DNA of 64,000 nt from Muribaculaceae bacterium (GTDB lineage Bacteria; Bacteroidota; Bacteroidia; Bacteroidales; Muribaculaceae). Each line of letters opens with the position of its first letter. Position 1 is the first letter of the stretch. Positions 50,101 through 58,833 of the stretch are shown one piece after another. The position numbers were made by a program, and so were the translations under genes. The notes below the pieces were generated by a model. It searched no databases. It saw only the letters and a program-made list of their open reading frames with translations, and was not told the DNA's origin. The stretch is taken from the NCBI GenBank assembly GCA_017557625.1, contig JAFYYG010000026.1:47674-111673 (forward strand), in the 5' to 3' direction.

Positions 50101-51949
50101 CGGTCTCCATGATGAAGTCGCCATTGTCGGTCACGGGTATGTCTGTATTGTAATGCTCTGATTTAATCACCCATCCGCTACCGCCGTGATGGTCGCCCCA
50201 TTCATCGGCGAAGCCGAATTTGCCGTTAGCGGCGATTTCCTGCGAAGTGGTCCAGCCATTATCGGTTGCTGTCATCGGAGCCAATTCCCAACTGTTGTTG
50301 TCGCCTTTGTAGTAAAGCAAGGCTTCACGGCTCACGTTCAGAGAGAGTGTGTTATTGTTGAGATTGATTGTGAAGTTGGTTGGACCTCCAATATTAAGCT
50401 TGAAGTTCTTTCCAGCGTCACCAGTTTTCAGCTCAATATTGGAATTGACAGTTCCAGTGATGCCGAAATAATCTCCTGCCTCTCCACCATACCAGGTGTT
50501 GGTGTTGTCATCAACATGGACAACTTTGAAGAAAACACCGCCCGAAATGTTGGGGAGATTGGCGTTGAGGGTGTAGGTCCCGTTCTCTTCGGTGAATTTG
50601 TAGCGGGCATCCTTTACAACCCAAGTGGTTCCATCACTCTCCATGTTGAAGTTGCCAACGAGATAATAGCCGTCTCCTGGATCTATCATAACTTCCTCAT
50701 AAGCCAATGGCATGAACCTTGCATCGTTGTTCCAGTTAGTGACACCATAGATGTTATAGGTCTTGCCAACGATTGGCGTCTCCACACCAGGGAAGGTCTC
50801 TTGCAGTGAAACGGTCTCGCCGCCTACATTAATTGTCATAAATTCGCCTGGCTGCTCAATTAATGCGTTATTGATTAGCGCATAGATGAACGGGTTGTTT
50901 TGGGTTACCTGCGATGGCGTAAGTTCTACGGCATTGAGCTCGCCAGTGGTGGTGGCTTCACTCATGTTCTGCAGGTTTGTGAGCTCCACAGCGCCATTGT
51001 AGGTGATTTTTTTTGCGATGAAACCAGCAGGAATCACGTCTTCGGTAGCGTAGTCGGGCATGTTGTCAAAGAAATGAATACCACCTGTTGCATCCTGAGC
51101 ATATAGATGCTTTCCGCTATCACCGCCCTTGCCACTAACTACCAAGTTGCCTCTGAACTTGAATTGCGTGTCATCGGCAAGGGCAAGAATCTCGGCGACA
51201 GTAGCGCAGCTTGGTCCGAAGGTAGCAGTTTCGGTAGCCACCTCACTTTCGTCACCATCGAGAACAGTCTTGGCTTGGATAGTGGTTGAGGTGCTGAAAG
51301 TGGGAGGGTTGCTGCTGTCATACTCTGTCCACTCTCCATCATTGAGCTTGTACTGAATTGTAGCACCTGCTTCATTTGTGGTAATGTTGGCAGTCACCTC
51401 ATCGCCGTCGTAGTATGGCGCACTTGGAGAGAGGGTGATGGTGGGAGAATCTAAAGGAACTTCCCATTCGATAATAACATTTGCAAGATAGACTACGTTG
51501 TTTATGGGGCGAAATGAAAGGTATTCAAAATCGCCTTCTACAGTCAGAGAATTGGAACCTCCATATTCTATGTAACCTAATCTTGTACCTTGTTTACTGG
51601 TGTTATAAATATCTGCAGTAGATGAGTAAGCTGAATTCTTACCGTAAAAAACAAGTTTATCTCCACTTGCGGGGTTGTGCCAAGTTACAGTAATCTTTTT
51701 TACTTTACCGCCTGAAGCAGTTGTCATAACACCTGAATTACTGCTATTTCTTAACTGAATGGTATTGCTCGAGCCAGCACAGTTTCCTGCATAAACAGCA
51801 TCGGAAGTAGCTTTTTTGCCACTAAAGTCTGCATAAGAATTACCAGTAATCCCCGTCGTTTTATACGACAGGACATCTGTAACAGTCCTTGCCCCAGCTG
51901 TTGTGAAAAACAGCGTGAGCAGTGTTAGAAATGTAATTAATTTTTTCAT
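47105..51949 (-). CDS. Large secreted multidomain surface protein, 1614 aa
   Basis: Signal peptide MKKLITFLTLLTLFFTTAGA. Roughly in order: a beta domain (to residue 168), a chitobiase C-terminal-like domain (PTITLSPSAPYYDGDEVTANI), an OB-fold-like block (CATVAEILALADDTQFKFRG), beta modules with WELAPMTATDNGW, two InlB B-repeat-like units (GEVVTLEATPWNGYTLHSI; GETVEFNITDIEDGYRI), further beta domains, another chitobiase-like segment (IIYCLVDPGTAPTDP), and a C-terminal sorting-like tail (YVNVAGIVSDTPFDG to KMLKK). No catalytic domain is seen. It may be an adhesin or glycan-binding scaffold. It ends the transcript from a -7 box at 52048-52056. Confidence 0.75.
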   Translation of the reverse strand: MKKLITFLTLLTLFFTTAGARTVTDVLSYKTTGITGNSYADFSGKKATSDAVYAGNCAGSSNTIQLRNSSNSGVMTTASGGKVKKITVTWHNPASGDKLVFYGKNSAYSSTADIYNTSKQGTRLGYIEYGGSNSLTVEGDFEYLSFRPINNVVYLANVIIEWEVPLDSPTITLSPSAPYYDGDEVTANITTNEAGATIQYKLNDGEWTEYDSSNPPTFSTSTTIQAKTVLDGDESEVATETATFGPSCATVAEILALADDTQFKFRGNLVVSGKGGDSGKHLYAQDATGGIHFFDNMPDYATEDVIPAGFIAKKITYNGAVELTNLQNMSEATTTGELNAVELTPSQVTQNNPFIYALINNALIEQPGEFMTINVGGETVSLQETFPGVETPIVGKTYNIYGVTNWNNDARFMPLAYEEVMIDPGDGYYLVGNFNMESDGTTWVVKDARYKFTEENGTYTLNANLPNISGGVFFKVVHVDDNTNTWYGGEAGDYFGITGTVNSNIELKTGDAGKNFKLNIGGPTNFTINLNNNTLSLNVSREALLYYKGDNNSWELAPMTATDNGWTTSQEIAANGKFGFADEWGDHHGGSGWVIKSEHYNTDIPVTDNGDFIMETAGDYLLIVNNALSTLTVEASRNITCTAISDVPNAYDQETGYTYKAGGTIEAKVDGNTATKALPGEVVTLEATPWNGYTLHSITVKYSVTVDEEVTVIENELTPVNGVYSFEMPNADVEVTANFYAGGYPITVVSEHGTYNGPNFATVGETVEFNITDIEDGYRIIGVNATFTNNNGGTTSLTIKKNQNNSYSFGMPPFPVHVEVVYKHHSTAAGLWDLVTDASQLVDGNEYIIVYPDYYGNDHMTMSTTQNRNNRGATSIAFEDYFSVAGVTNDDTQVFKLEGDASGWYFKADGGYIYAASSNNNWLRTGVQKNDNAKAAITFEAGEDGIVYANIVFKGNNTRNDLRYNPNNGSPLFSCYASTSTLPKVSLYTRGEIITPNPPEFWPPSGELMPEDFYAEVWSEYEDRAIIYCLVDPGTAPTDPNTVKSEGARYDDGWGWGNVFVPGPGTHTIYAVAEVYGHLSEIASVTYDTYAMGDWKLVTNNRDLFVSMYEYIIVDDDYNKVVGAYDATNECFVALPRENNITFDPTYETATVNSDDVKIFSLEYEQGSGSWREGFLKGDDGYYYHAIGHVSNWDQNPPTPAIVRTQEPQNPEDLVWAYNGGHTGYVYLEHDNSNISYNTADGVFDCHNWNYPLDDHHTRIRLYYRAKPISLANLCQEGSLWQEYTISDELIAVACAEDNWGSVYLWCKDQATSINPTYNTNNYEDFMTVSGGFNGDWDQSNWIALRFNNGSDRNEPTNLYSTIQEYVGWKIKAETVKGVYANRYNYILDMSTSSLETNGRLEYPLNLYCPANFLQENLNGQATGHTTNTADKHYFFMNPKIQEVCSITFAVWNGTTFELPDVSSGNPANIPGIIDVYWDFNNMYAEDPTTGETHSLYDDLVVGTAYKFKAIVQRPEPMPKKAGYSSLKDGETGHTPGGYTSDGSYRVYPFDFDPGDQENIITNISIVSVGNAQVKSVKYVNVAGIVSDTPFDGVNIVVTEYTDGTRTTTKMLKK

Positions 51950-52047
51950 ATGCTTTCAATTTTTATGGTTAGTTATATAATTAGTTAATTTAATGTGTCT
52001 TATGTAGTCTGTTGAATGTCTAATGTCAAATAATTCTTTTCCACGAT

Positions 52048-52056
52048 GCAAATTTA
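52048..52056 (-). promoter_or_regulatory. -7 box of the 1614-aa protein gene
   Basis: TAAATTTGC on the minus strand, leader about 90 nt. The best TTTG upstream (52084-52081) is 24 bases away, longer than usual. The remaining DNA between 51950 and 52325 is AT-rich, with only the asd terminator recognisable. Confidence 0.4.
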
Positions 52057-52265
52057 TAATATTTTTCTTAAATCCTACAACAAATAATAGATTTTTTTCG
52101 ACAAACAATTAGAAATCCTAAATGTGGATGTTTGTCTATTTTTTTCGCTTGTCATTATTTTGTTCAAAATTTTTTAGTTTCTAAAATAGATTTATGGTAA
52201 GAAATATTCAAGAGAACTTTCTGCTAATGCGACCTACAGCACTTTATATGGATAGATGATAAAAA

Positions 52266-52293
52266 GACCCGAGTCGGATAGTCGATTCGGGTC
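52266..52293 (-). terminator. Terminator after asd
   Basis: Arms GACCCGAGTCG (52266-52276) and CGATTCGGGTC (52283-52293) pair over 11 bp with one G-T wobble and a 6-nt loop. On the minus strand it is followed by a T-rich stretch (TTTTTATC). Confidence 0.8.
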
Positions 52294-52325
52294 AAATATT
52301 TTCAGAAAAATATTGAAAAAAGAGT

Positions 52326-53345
52326 TTACTTTTTAGGAAAGCCTCGGTGGGAGATTAGGTATTGGCCGATTTGCACTGCGTTGAGGGCAGCACCTTTTTT
52401 GATTTGGTCGCCTACTACCCAGAATGTAAGGCCGTTATCGCTGCTGGTGTCGATGCGTATGCGGCCCACATATACGGGGTCTTTCCTCGTGCAGGTGATG
52501 GGCATGGGGTAGGTGTTGCTGGCTGGCTCGTCCATCACCACGATGCCTGGAGCGAGCTGCAATGCGGCGCGTGCCTCTTCGGGTGAGATAGGTTCCTCAC
52601 ACTCAATCCACACCGCCTCGCTGTGGGTGCGCATCACTGGCACACGCACACAGGTGGCGCTCACGCGGATGTCGCTATGCATAATTTTGCAGGTCTCGCG
52701 CACCATTTTCATCTCCTCTTTTGTGTAGTCGTTGTCGGCAAAGATGTCGATGTGGGGTATCACGTTATAGGCGAGTTGATGCTGGAAGTGCTTCACGGTG
52801 GTTTCGAGTTTGCCATGGGCAATCTCGCTTTGCTGCAATGCCAGCTCGTCCATCGCCTGCAGTCCGGCACCGCTGGCGGCCTGATAGGTAGCCACTTGCA
52901 CGTTTTTGATGTGCGAGATGTTATCGAGCGGTTTTAGTGCCACCACTAAGATGATAGTGGAGCAGTTGGGGTTGGCGATGATGCGTCGTGGTGCGTTGAG
53001 GGCGTCGTCACCGTTCACCTCGGGCACCACCAGCGGCACGTCGTCGTCCATGCGGAACGCGCTGCTGTTGTCAATCATGATACAGCCATATTTTGTGATG
53101 GTCTCGGCATACTCCTTCGCCGGACCGCCCCCCATCGACACAAAAGCGATGTCGATGTCCTTGAAATCGTCGTTGTGCTGCAACAGCTTCACCACATGAT
53201 CCTTGCCACGGAAGGTGAAGATGCGGCCCGCACTACGTGCCGACCCAAATAATACCAGCTCGTCAACAGGGAAATTCTGCTCATCGAGCACTCGCATAAA
53301 CTCTTGTCCCACAGCGCCACTCGCGCCAACTATAGCTACTTTCAT
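52326..53345 (-). CDS. asd: Aspartate-semialdehyde dehydrogenase
   Basis: A 339-residue enzyme that reduces aspartyl phosphate to aspartate semialdehyde with NADPH, the step after aspartokinase. NADP motif [11 protein letters not shown], catalytic C128 in NPNCSTI, and the C-terminal domain with [12 protein letters not shown] and [13 protein letters not shown]. Length is standard. It is a single gene with its own promoter and terminator. Confidence 0.95.
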   Translation of the reverse strand: MKVAIVGASGAVGQEFMRVLDEQNFPVDELVLFGSARSAGRIFTFRGKDHVVKLLQHNDDFKDIDIAFVSMGGGPAKEYAETITKYGCIMIDNSSAFRMDDDVPLVVPEVNGDDALNAPRRIIANPNCSTIILVVALKPLDNISHIKNVQVATYQAASGAGLQAMDELALQQSEIAHGKLETTVKHFQHQLAYNVIPHIDIFADNDYTKEEMKMVRETCKIMHSDIRVSATCVRVPVMRTHSEAVWIECEEPISPEEARAALQLAPGIVVMDEPASNTYPMPITCTRKDPVYVGRIRIDTSSDNGLTFWVVGDQIKKGAALNAVQIGQYLISHRGFPKK

Positions 53346-53385
53346 TAGATTATTATGTTTATAAGATTTTGTTCAAGTTTCGCCA

Positions 53386-53417
53386 CAAAGTTATAAATTT
53401 TTTGTATAAATAGCAAG
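53386..53417 (-). promoter_or_regulatory. Promoter of asd
   Basis: Minus strand: CTTG at 53417-53414, a 20-base spacer, and TAACTTTG at 53393-53386. The leader would be about 35 nt. Confidence 0.55.
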
Positions 53418-53481
53418 TTACGTGCCACAAATTGCACGGCTTGCCTCGGTAGTCATGAGAATGTAGCCATGAGAAGCCTTG

Positions 53482-53506
53482 CGCTGAAGCTTGTCATGCT
53501 TCAGCG
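53482..53506. repeat. Intergenic hairpin between asd and the 529-aa protein gene
   Basis: Arms CGCTGAAGC (53482-53490) and GCTTCAGCG (53498-53506) make a perfect 9-bp stem with a TTGTCAT loop. It stands in a GC-richer island (53420-53520) in otherwise AT-rich DNA and upstream of both divergent genes' transcripts, so it is not an obvious terminator. Confidence 0.55.
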
Positions 53507-53668
53507 TCACTTAAGGATGCCGTTTTATCCATTCAAGCCTTTGTGTTAAAAGTTTCTTGTCCATGCTTTTTTCTTTTTGCAAATATAGAGATTTTTACCT
53601 TTTTTTTAAAAAAAATGAGTATCTTTGCACGTTTTATTGGAATAAAAACCTATTTATGATAAATAATT

Positions 53669-55258
53669 ATGAAGAAACTTTTTACCTTTTTACTGATTAC
53701 AGTTATGGCTTTTAGCGCCAGTGCAGAGGAGTTGGAGTACTACACTCTAGGGATTTGTGGAATTCAAATTGACAGCTACCTTGCTCAGCCTCAGAACCTC
53801 ACTCGGATACTTACCAATCAAGGCTATTTGCAGAGTGGAACAGTGGGTTTCGACCCTCAGACCTTTACACTCACGCTCAACGATGCGGTGATTTCCTGTC
53901 CGAAAAGCATTATATATATTAGTACTCATGGTTATAGTGGTTATACCGAAGTTACCAGCCTTGAGATTTCGGTGAATGGTAATTGTGTGCTAGAGACCGA
54001 TTCCAGCAATAGCAATATCAGTTGTATTGAATCGGTTGGCAATGTGACGACTACTCAGGACTTCATCTTCACAGGCGACGGAACCCTCACCATGACATCG
54101 GGCAATATACCATTTTTGACAGTTAACAAGAGTAGGGTGCTATACCGCTTCAATGGTCCTGACGTCACGATAAACGGCGGCAATTATGGTATTTACTCAA
54201 CAAATACCTATGACGTTAAATATGAGATGCTCAAAGGTTCTGTCACTGTTGATGGCAGCCGTCTTGCAATTTGGAATTTTTTTAATGCCGGTGCCGGAAT
54301 CGCTGGAGAGATGGAGTTTGGCAATGGCATGGAAATTATTGAGCCAGAAGGCGGGCACCTTGTGTTTAACCCCACTATGTACAGCGGCGGCGTGATGATA
54401 CAGGACGAAAACAATACAGCTGCCAAGCATGTCAAGATAGGTGTCAGCGACTATGGTTTAAAAGTTGGCGATATTGCAGTGACATCTATTAACCGTGACG
54501 ATATCCTGGGCGACGGTAAGGTAACCTACAATCCCGAGACCAATACCCTGACCTTGAACAATGCCACAATTACCGGCGATGATTGCATCAATGTCGCCAA
54601 AACGCTCTCGGGTCTGAAGATTCTGGTTCAAGGCGAGGTGACACTTAACGCCACCCATGTCGCTCGCCCCGCCATCTATTTCAACAATAGCGACAACACC
54701 ATCATCCAAGGCGTTTCATCTAACGGTGAATATGCCAAGCTCAATATCAATGTGCCCGATGGGAACTACGTTACACCGGCAATTTACTACATTAGCTACT
54801 ATGGCAACGACGAGTATCGAGCCCATATCAAGGATATCGACATCCACATTACCGGATCGGCCTATATAGGTTCAGATAATTGGGACGAGTGCCTTACTAT
54901 TGATAACTCAAATATCATATCTGATGCACCTAGTGGCGAGTTTTACGTGATTTATGATGTGCAACTTGTTAACTGTTATGTGGCACTGCCCGAAGGAGGA
55001 TACTTCGATAGAGGGCAGTTATGCAATGCTCAGGGCCAGCAATACTATGGACCGTATCAAATATTGCGATCGCCAGCGGTTGCTGTTCCTGGCGATGTGA
55101 ACGGTGACGGTCAGGTTACCGCTACCGACATCACCGCTCTCTATAATTTCCTGCTCAACAACGATGACAGCAGTATAGTCAACGGCGACCAAGATGGTGA
55201 TGGCTTTATCACCAGTGGTGATGTTACAATTGTTTATAATGTTATTTTGGGAAATTAA
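53669..55258 (+). CDS. Secreted protein with duplicated domain and two dockerin-like repeats
   Basis: A 529-residue exported protein (signal peptide MKKLFTFLLITVMAFSASA). Two related blocks can be seen: near residue 60, VGFDPQTFTLTLNDAVISC, and near 290, VTYNPETNTLTLNNATITG, each followed by beta-helix-like strands (LEISVNGNCVLET; LKILVQGEVTLNA). The C-terminus has two EF-hand-type repeats, GDVNGDGQVTATDITALYNF and NGDQDGDGFITSGDVTIVYN. It is probably surface-exposed or secreted; the ligand is unknown. A -7 box (TATCTTTG, 53620-53627) precedes it by about 40 bases. The patatin gene follows after 13 bases. Confidence 0.75.
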   Translation: MKKLFTFLLITVMAFSASAEELEYYTLGICGIQIDSYLAQPQNLTRILTNQGYLQSGTVGFDPQTFTLTLNDAVISCPKSIIYISTHGYSGYTEVTSLEISVNGNCVLETDSSNSNISCIESVGNVTTTQDFIFTGDGTLTMTSGNIPFLTVNKSRVLYRFNGPDVTINGGNYGIYSTNTYDVKYEMLKGSVTVDGSRLAIWNFFNAGAGIAGEMEFGNGMEIIEPEGGHLVFNPTMYSGGVMIQDENNTAAKHVKIGVSDYGLKVGDIAVTSINRDDILGDGKVTYNPETNTLTLNNATITGDDCINVAKTLSGLKILVQGEVTLNATHVARPAIYFNNSDNTIIQGVSSNGEYAKLNINVPDGNYVTPAIYYISYYGNDEYRAHIKDIDIHITGSAYIGSDNWDECLTIDNSNIISDAPSGEFYVIYDVQLVNCYVALPEGGYFDRGQLCNAQGQQYYGPYQILRSPAVAVPGDVNGDGQVTATDITALYNFLLNNDDSSIVNGDQDGDGFITSGDVTIVYNVILGN

Positions 55259-55271
55259 GATAAGACTTTAG

Positions 55272-57320
55272 GTGAAAAAAACGATATTTACATTGATAGC
55301 ATTACTGCTGCTGGTCTCTCCACTTGCAGCTCAGAGAACCGATAGCGTGTCTAGCCGCAAGAAAGTAGCGGTGGTGCTAAGTGGTGGCGGTGCATTAGGA
55401 GCCATTCATGTGGGAGCGCTCAAAGTGATTGAAGAGGCAGGGATGCCGGTCGATATGGTGGTTGGAACCAGCATGGGAAGCATAGTCGGGGCATTGTATA
55501 GCGTGGGTTATAGCAGTGACGACATCGCCACAATGTTCCGCACAATGGACTGGGTTGATTTGTTTCTTGACCGTGATGCCCAGAATCGTCTCACTCTAAG
55601 CGAACGTGATGACCAGAACACATATATCTACGAGCGCGACTTCTACGTCGGGGGCAGCAAAGACCCTCAGCCAGGCGGCGTGATACGTGGAACCAACGTG
55701 GAGCGAGTCTTTGGCTACTACTTGCAGGAATATGCCGACAGTCTCAACTTCCTGCAAGACCTGCCGCGACAGTTTGCCTGTGTTGCTACCGACCTTGTGA
55801 CAGACGAGCAGGTGGTTCTCACTAATGGATCTCTAGTCAAGAGTATTCGTTCCAGCATGTCAATTCCAGGAGTGTTTACCCCGATGCACATGGGCGATAA
55901 GATACTTGTTGACGGTGGCGCCAAGAACAACTTCGCAGCCGATGTGGCGAGACAACTGGGAGCCGACATCGTGATAGGTGTGAAATTTGACGATGTGATT
56001 AATCCCAACAGGCAGTATCGCTCGCTCATGGATGTGATGGAGCGCACGGCAGGCAGCGATATTACACGTCGAGCCGATGAGAACGAGAAATACTGCGACC
56101 TGCTTATCAAGGTGCCTGTGACGGGATATTCCAGCGGCAGTTTCACGAAGAAAGCTCTCAATGCCCTCATGCAGCGTGGAGAGGATGCCGCACGCAATAA
56201 GCTTGACTCCTTGATGGCACTCAAGACTCTTGCCGGAGGAAACCACGTTCTCAAAAACGTCAAGCCTCTTCATGAAATCACCACTTTGCTTGACATCGAA
56301 GATGATGAGCGTGGCCTGCTCGATTTGCGCAAGAACAACACTGTTGTGGCATCAATCGGAGCTAGGTATGATAACGAGGACATTGTCGCATTCCAGCTTA
56401 ACGGTCATTACTATATGGGCGGCAAGGTGAACAAGGATCTTGACATGACGTTGAGATTGGGATTGCGCTCCATGCTCAGGCTGGGTTTTGACGTGGAACC
56501 CTGGAAGTTCAAGAAAATGGGCTTGGGTTATGAGATATGGTATAAATACAGCGACCTTTATACACGTGGCCATCGCAGCGCCAACATGTCGGTCGTCTAT
56601 CAGAATGCCAACGTGAAACTCTTCTCGCTCGACGCCATGAATTTTGACTGCGAACTTGGAGTAGGGTGGGAGCATTACCACTTCTTTAAAGGTTTGTGGA
56701 ACGAGCATAATGAGATGACGTTCAATCCTAATGAGCATTATTTCAACTATCATCTGCGCTTGCGCTATAACAATGAGGACAATCGCTACTTCACACGCAG
56801 GGGCATGAGGGCAGAGGCGCGGTATGCCTATTATACCGACAACTTGGCTCAGTGGAAAGGGCATAGCGGGTTCTCCTCACTCATGGCGATGTGGCAGATG
56901 ACTTTTGCTCTGGCACCAAACACCCACATCCGCCCAAGAATTCAGACCCGCATGGTGTTTGGTGATGATCTGCCAGTGACTGCCTATAACGTGATTGGCG
57001 GTCCCACCTACGGCAAGTATTTCCCACAGCAGCTACCGATTGAGGGCTTTGGACATGCCGAGTTTTTCGACAGCAAGTTCGTCAGCGCATCGCTGCGCTT
57101 GCAGCAGCGCATCACAGGCCGTCACTACGCCATGCTTGATGCAAGTGTCGCTGAGCATAACAACAAATTGGGCGACATCTTCGACCGCAAGCCAATTTGG
57201 GGCGCGCAGCTGAGTTACTTCTACAACAGTGGCATAGTGGGTCCATTAGGATGCTCACTAGGTTGGAGCAGTCACACCAAGCGAGTGCATTTCTATGTGT
57301 CGCTGGGATTGGAATTCTAG
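55272..57320 (+). CDS. Patatin-like phospholipase with C-terminal outer-membrane barrel
   Basis: A 682-residue protein starting at GTG (55272), which begins the signal peptide MKKTIFTLIALLLLVSPLAA. The patatin domain covers about residues 30-300: oxyanion loop SGGGALGAIHVG, nucleophile S68 in GTSMG, and D214 in VDGGAKNNF. The C-terminal 300 residues are barrel strands (NNEDNRYFTRRGMRAEARY) ending in phenylalanine (YVSLGLEF), as in PlpD-type secreted phospholipases. It probably hydrolyses membrane lipids at the cell surface. It lies 13 bases after the preceding gene and is likely co-transcribed. Confidence 0.88.
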   Translation: MKKTIFTLIALLLLVSPLAAQRTDSVSSRKKVAVVLSGGGALGAIHVGALKVIEEAGMPVDMVVGTSMGSIVGALYSVGYSSDDIATMFRTMDWVDLFLDRDAQNRLTLSERDDQNTYIYERDFYVGGSKDPQPGGVIRGTNVERVFGYYLQEYADSLNFLQDLPRQFACVATDLVTDEQVVLTNGSLVKSIRSSMSIPGVFTPMHMGDKILVDGGAKNNFAADVARQLGADIVIGVKFDDVINPNRQYRSLMDVMERTAGSDITRRADENEKYCDLLIKVPVTGYSSGSFTKKALNALMQRGEDAARNKLDSLMALKTLAGGNHVLKNVKPLHEITTLLDIEDDERGLLDLRKNNTVVASIGARYDNEDIVAFQLNGHYYMGGKVNKDLDMTLRLGLRSMLRLGFDVEPWKFKKMGLGYEIWYKYSDLYTRGHRSANMSVVYQNANVKLFSLDAMNFDCELGVGWEHYHFFKGLWNEHNEMTFNPNEHYFNYHLRLRYNNEDNRYFTRRGMRAEARYAYYTDNLAQWKGHSGFSSLMAMWQMTFALAPNTHIRPRIQTRMVFGDDLPVTAYNVIGGPTYGKYFPQQLPIEGFGHAEFFDSKFVSASLRLQQRITGRHYAMLDASVAEHNNKLGDIFDRKPIWGAQLSYFYNSGIVGPLGCSLGWSSHTKRVHFYVSLGLEF

Positions 57321-57543
57321 ATAAAGTATGAAGTAATAAGTATGAAGTAAGAAAGAAATAAATGTAAATCACCCGGTTATGGAGGATGACATAAAAATCA
57401 TTAAATCAAGAAATTTTGCCAATGCCGAGTTAATTTGAATTTTGTCATCAATAATTAAAACCATCAAAGACGGCAGCGACTAAAATCTATTATTTCCTTC
57501 TTACTTCCTACTTCTTCCTTTCTCATTCCTTCTTCTTTTAAAA
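57321..57543. other. Intergenic region with word repeats and a broken micro-ORF
   Basis: Words of the type AAGTATGAAGTAATAAG start at the patatin stop; TTCCTTCTTACTTCC words lie at 57493-57540 before the convergent gene. Between them, ATG 57379 opens 19 codons (MEDDIKIIKSRNFANAELI) closed by TGA; the frame continues 14 codons to a TAA. It may be a decayed gene fragment; evidence is weak. Confidence 0.4.
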
Positions 57544-58731
57544 TTACTTGTATTTGTCTCGCAGGTTATAGATTGCTTCATAAATGGTGCGGTCAGCTTC
57601 GGTGAGGGCGATGCCGCGGCGTGACATTACTCGTTCGGCAGTGGCGAAGAAGGCGTCAAGTTTCACATTCTTGAATCCCGCCATGTCGCTGCCTTCGTGG
57701 AAAGAACCCACAAATGGTCGTGGGAACCCTGAGCCATGCAGGTTGACGCCCACGCCCATCACTGTGCCAGTGTTTATCATGCAGTTCACTCCTGTCTTGC
57801 AGTGGTCGCCCATTATGAGTCCGCAGAACTGTCGCCCAGTGCGCATGAAGCGTTTGCTGGCATAGTTCCACAGCTTCACCTCGCTGTAGTCGTTCTTGAG
57901 GTTGGAAGCCGATGTGCCTCCGCCAATGTTGCACCATTCTCCAATTACGGCATTGCCCACAAAACCGTCGTGAGCCTTGTTGCTGTAGCCCAGGAACATC
58001 ACGTTGGCAACCTCGCCTCCCACTTTGCAGTAAGGGCCGAGCGTTGTGGCGCCATACACCTTGCACCCCATCTTCACCACGGCGTGGCGGCAGGCGGCGA
58101 ACGGAGCGCGTATGCAGCTGCCCTCCATCACCTCGGCGTCGGCACCTATATATATAGGTCCCTCGTTGGTGTTGAGCATCGCTCCTTCCACCTTTGCTCC
58201 CGGCTCGATGAATATCCTTGACTTGTCGCCAATCACAGTGCATGACTTGGAGACGGGTTGCGACTTGCGGCCGGCGGTGATGCGTTCGAAGTCAAGCTCC
58301 ATCGCCGCTCCGTTCTGCTCAAAGATGTCGTAGGGGTAGTGAAGCATGATGGGCTTTGCCGCAGGATGTGTCACGCTGGTGAAATGACGGTTGTCGAAGT
58401 CGCGAGCAGCGCCACGGAAGGCTATCAGTTCCTCTCCCAGCATCAGCGCTTCGCCGCTCTTGAGCGCCAGTACCTGCTGAACGAGCTCTGGGTTAGGCAG
58501 CACATGACCTGCAATCATCAGGTTGGCGCGCCGTGCAACAAGCGGGAACTTCGCCTTCAGATAGGGCGTGGTGAGGAACGAGTAGGTCATCTTGTCATCA
58601 CCGATGGCGGCTTTCCACTTGCTGGCGATGGTGGTGATGCCGCACCGCAGCATGGCGGTAGGGCGGGTGTAGGTGAGAGGCAGCAGGTTCTTGCGCACCT
58701 CATTGTCGTCAAAGAATATTATGTTGCTCAT
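57544..58731 (-). CDS. GlmU-family sugar nucleotidyltransferase-like protein
   Basis: A 395-residue protein of the alternative GlmU family of Bacteroidetes (TIGR03991 type). The N-terminal half is a diverged nucleotidyltransferase domain (FFDDNEVRKNLLPLTYTRPTA). From about residue 170 the C-terminal half is a left-handed beta-helix of hexapeptide repeats (IYIGADAEVMEGSCIRAPF, GEWCNIGGGTSASNLKNDY). It is thought to make UDP-N-acetylglucosamine or a similar nucleotide sugar; the exact substrate is unproven. A -7 box (TACTTTTG, 58761-58754 on the minus strand) lies 22 bases upstream. Confidence 0.85.
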   Translation of the reverse strand: MSNIIFFDDNEVRKNLLPLTYTRPTAMLRCGITTIASKWKAAIGDDKMTYSFLTTPYLKAKFPLVARRANLMIAGHVLPNPELVQQVLALKSGEALMLGEELIAFRGAARDFDNRHFTSVTHPAAKPIMLHYPYDIFEQNGAAMELDFERITAGRKSQPVSKSCTVIGDKSRIFIEPGAKVEGAMLNTNEGPIYIGADAEVMEGSCIRAPFAACRHAVVKMGCKVYGATTLGPYCKVGGEVANVMFLGYSNKAHDGFVGNAVIGEWCNIGGGTSASNLKNDYSEVKLWNYASKRFMRTGRQFCGLIMGDHCKTGVNCMINTGTVMGVGVNLHGSGFPRPFVGSFHEGSDMAGFKNVKLDAFFATAERVMSRRGIALTEADRTIYEAIYNLRDKYK

Positions 58732-58833
58732 AATGGAGTAATAAAATTTTGTGCAAAAGTAGTGTTTTTTTTTTACACACTAGTTTTTTTCATTAATTTT
58801 GTGGTCAAAATAGAGTCTTCCGTCTATTGTGTC

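Noticed and set aside
53420-53520. GC-rich island between asd and the 529-aa gene as a small RNA gene
   Set aside because: It contains a clear 9-bp hairpin, but no promoter box or T-run terminator at suitable distance, so evidence for an RNA gene is insufficient.
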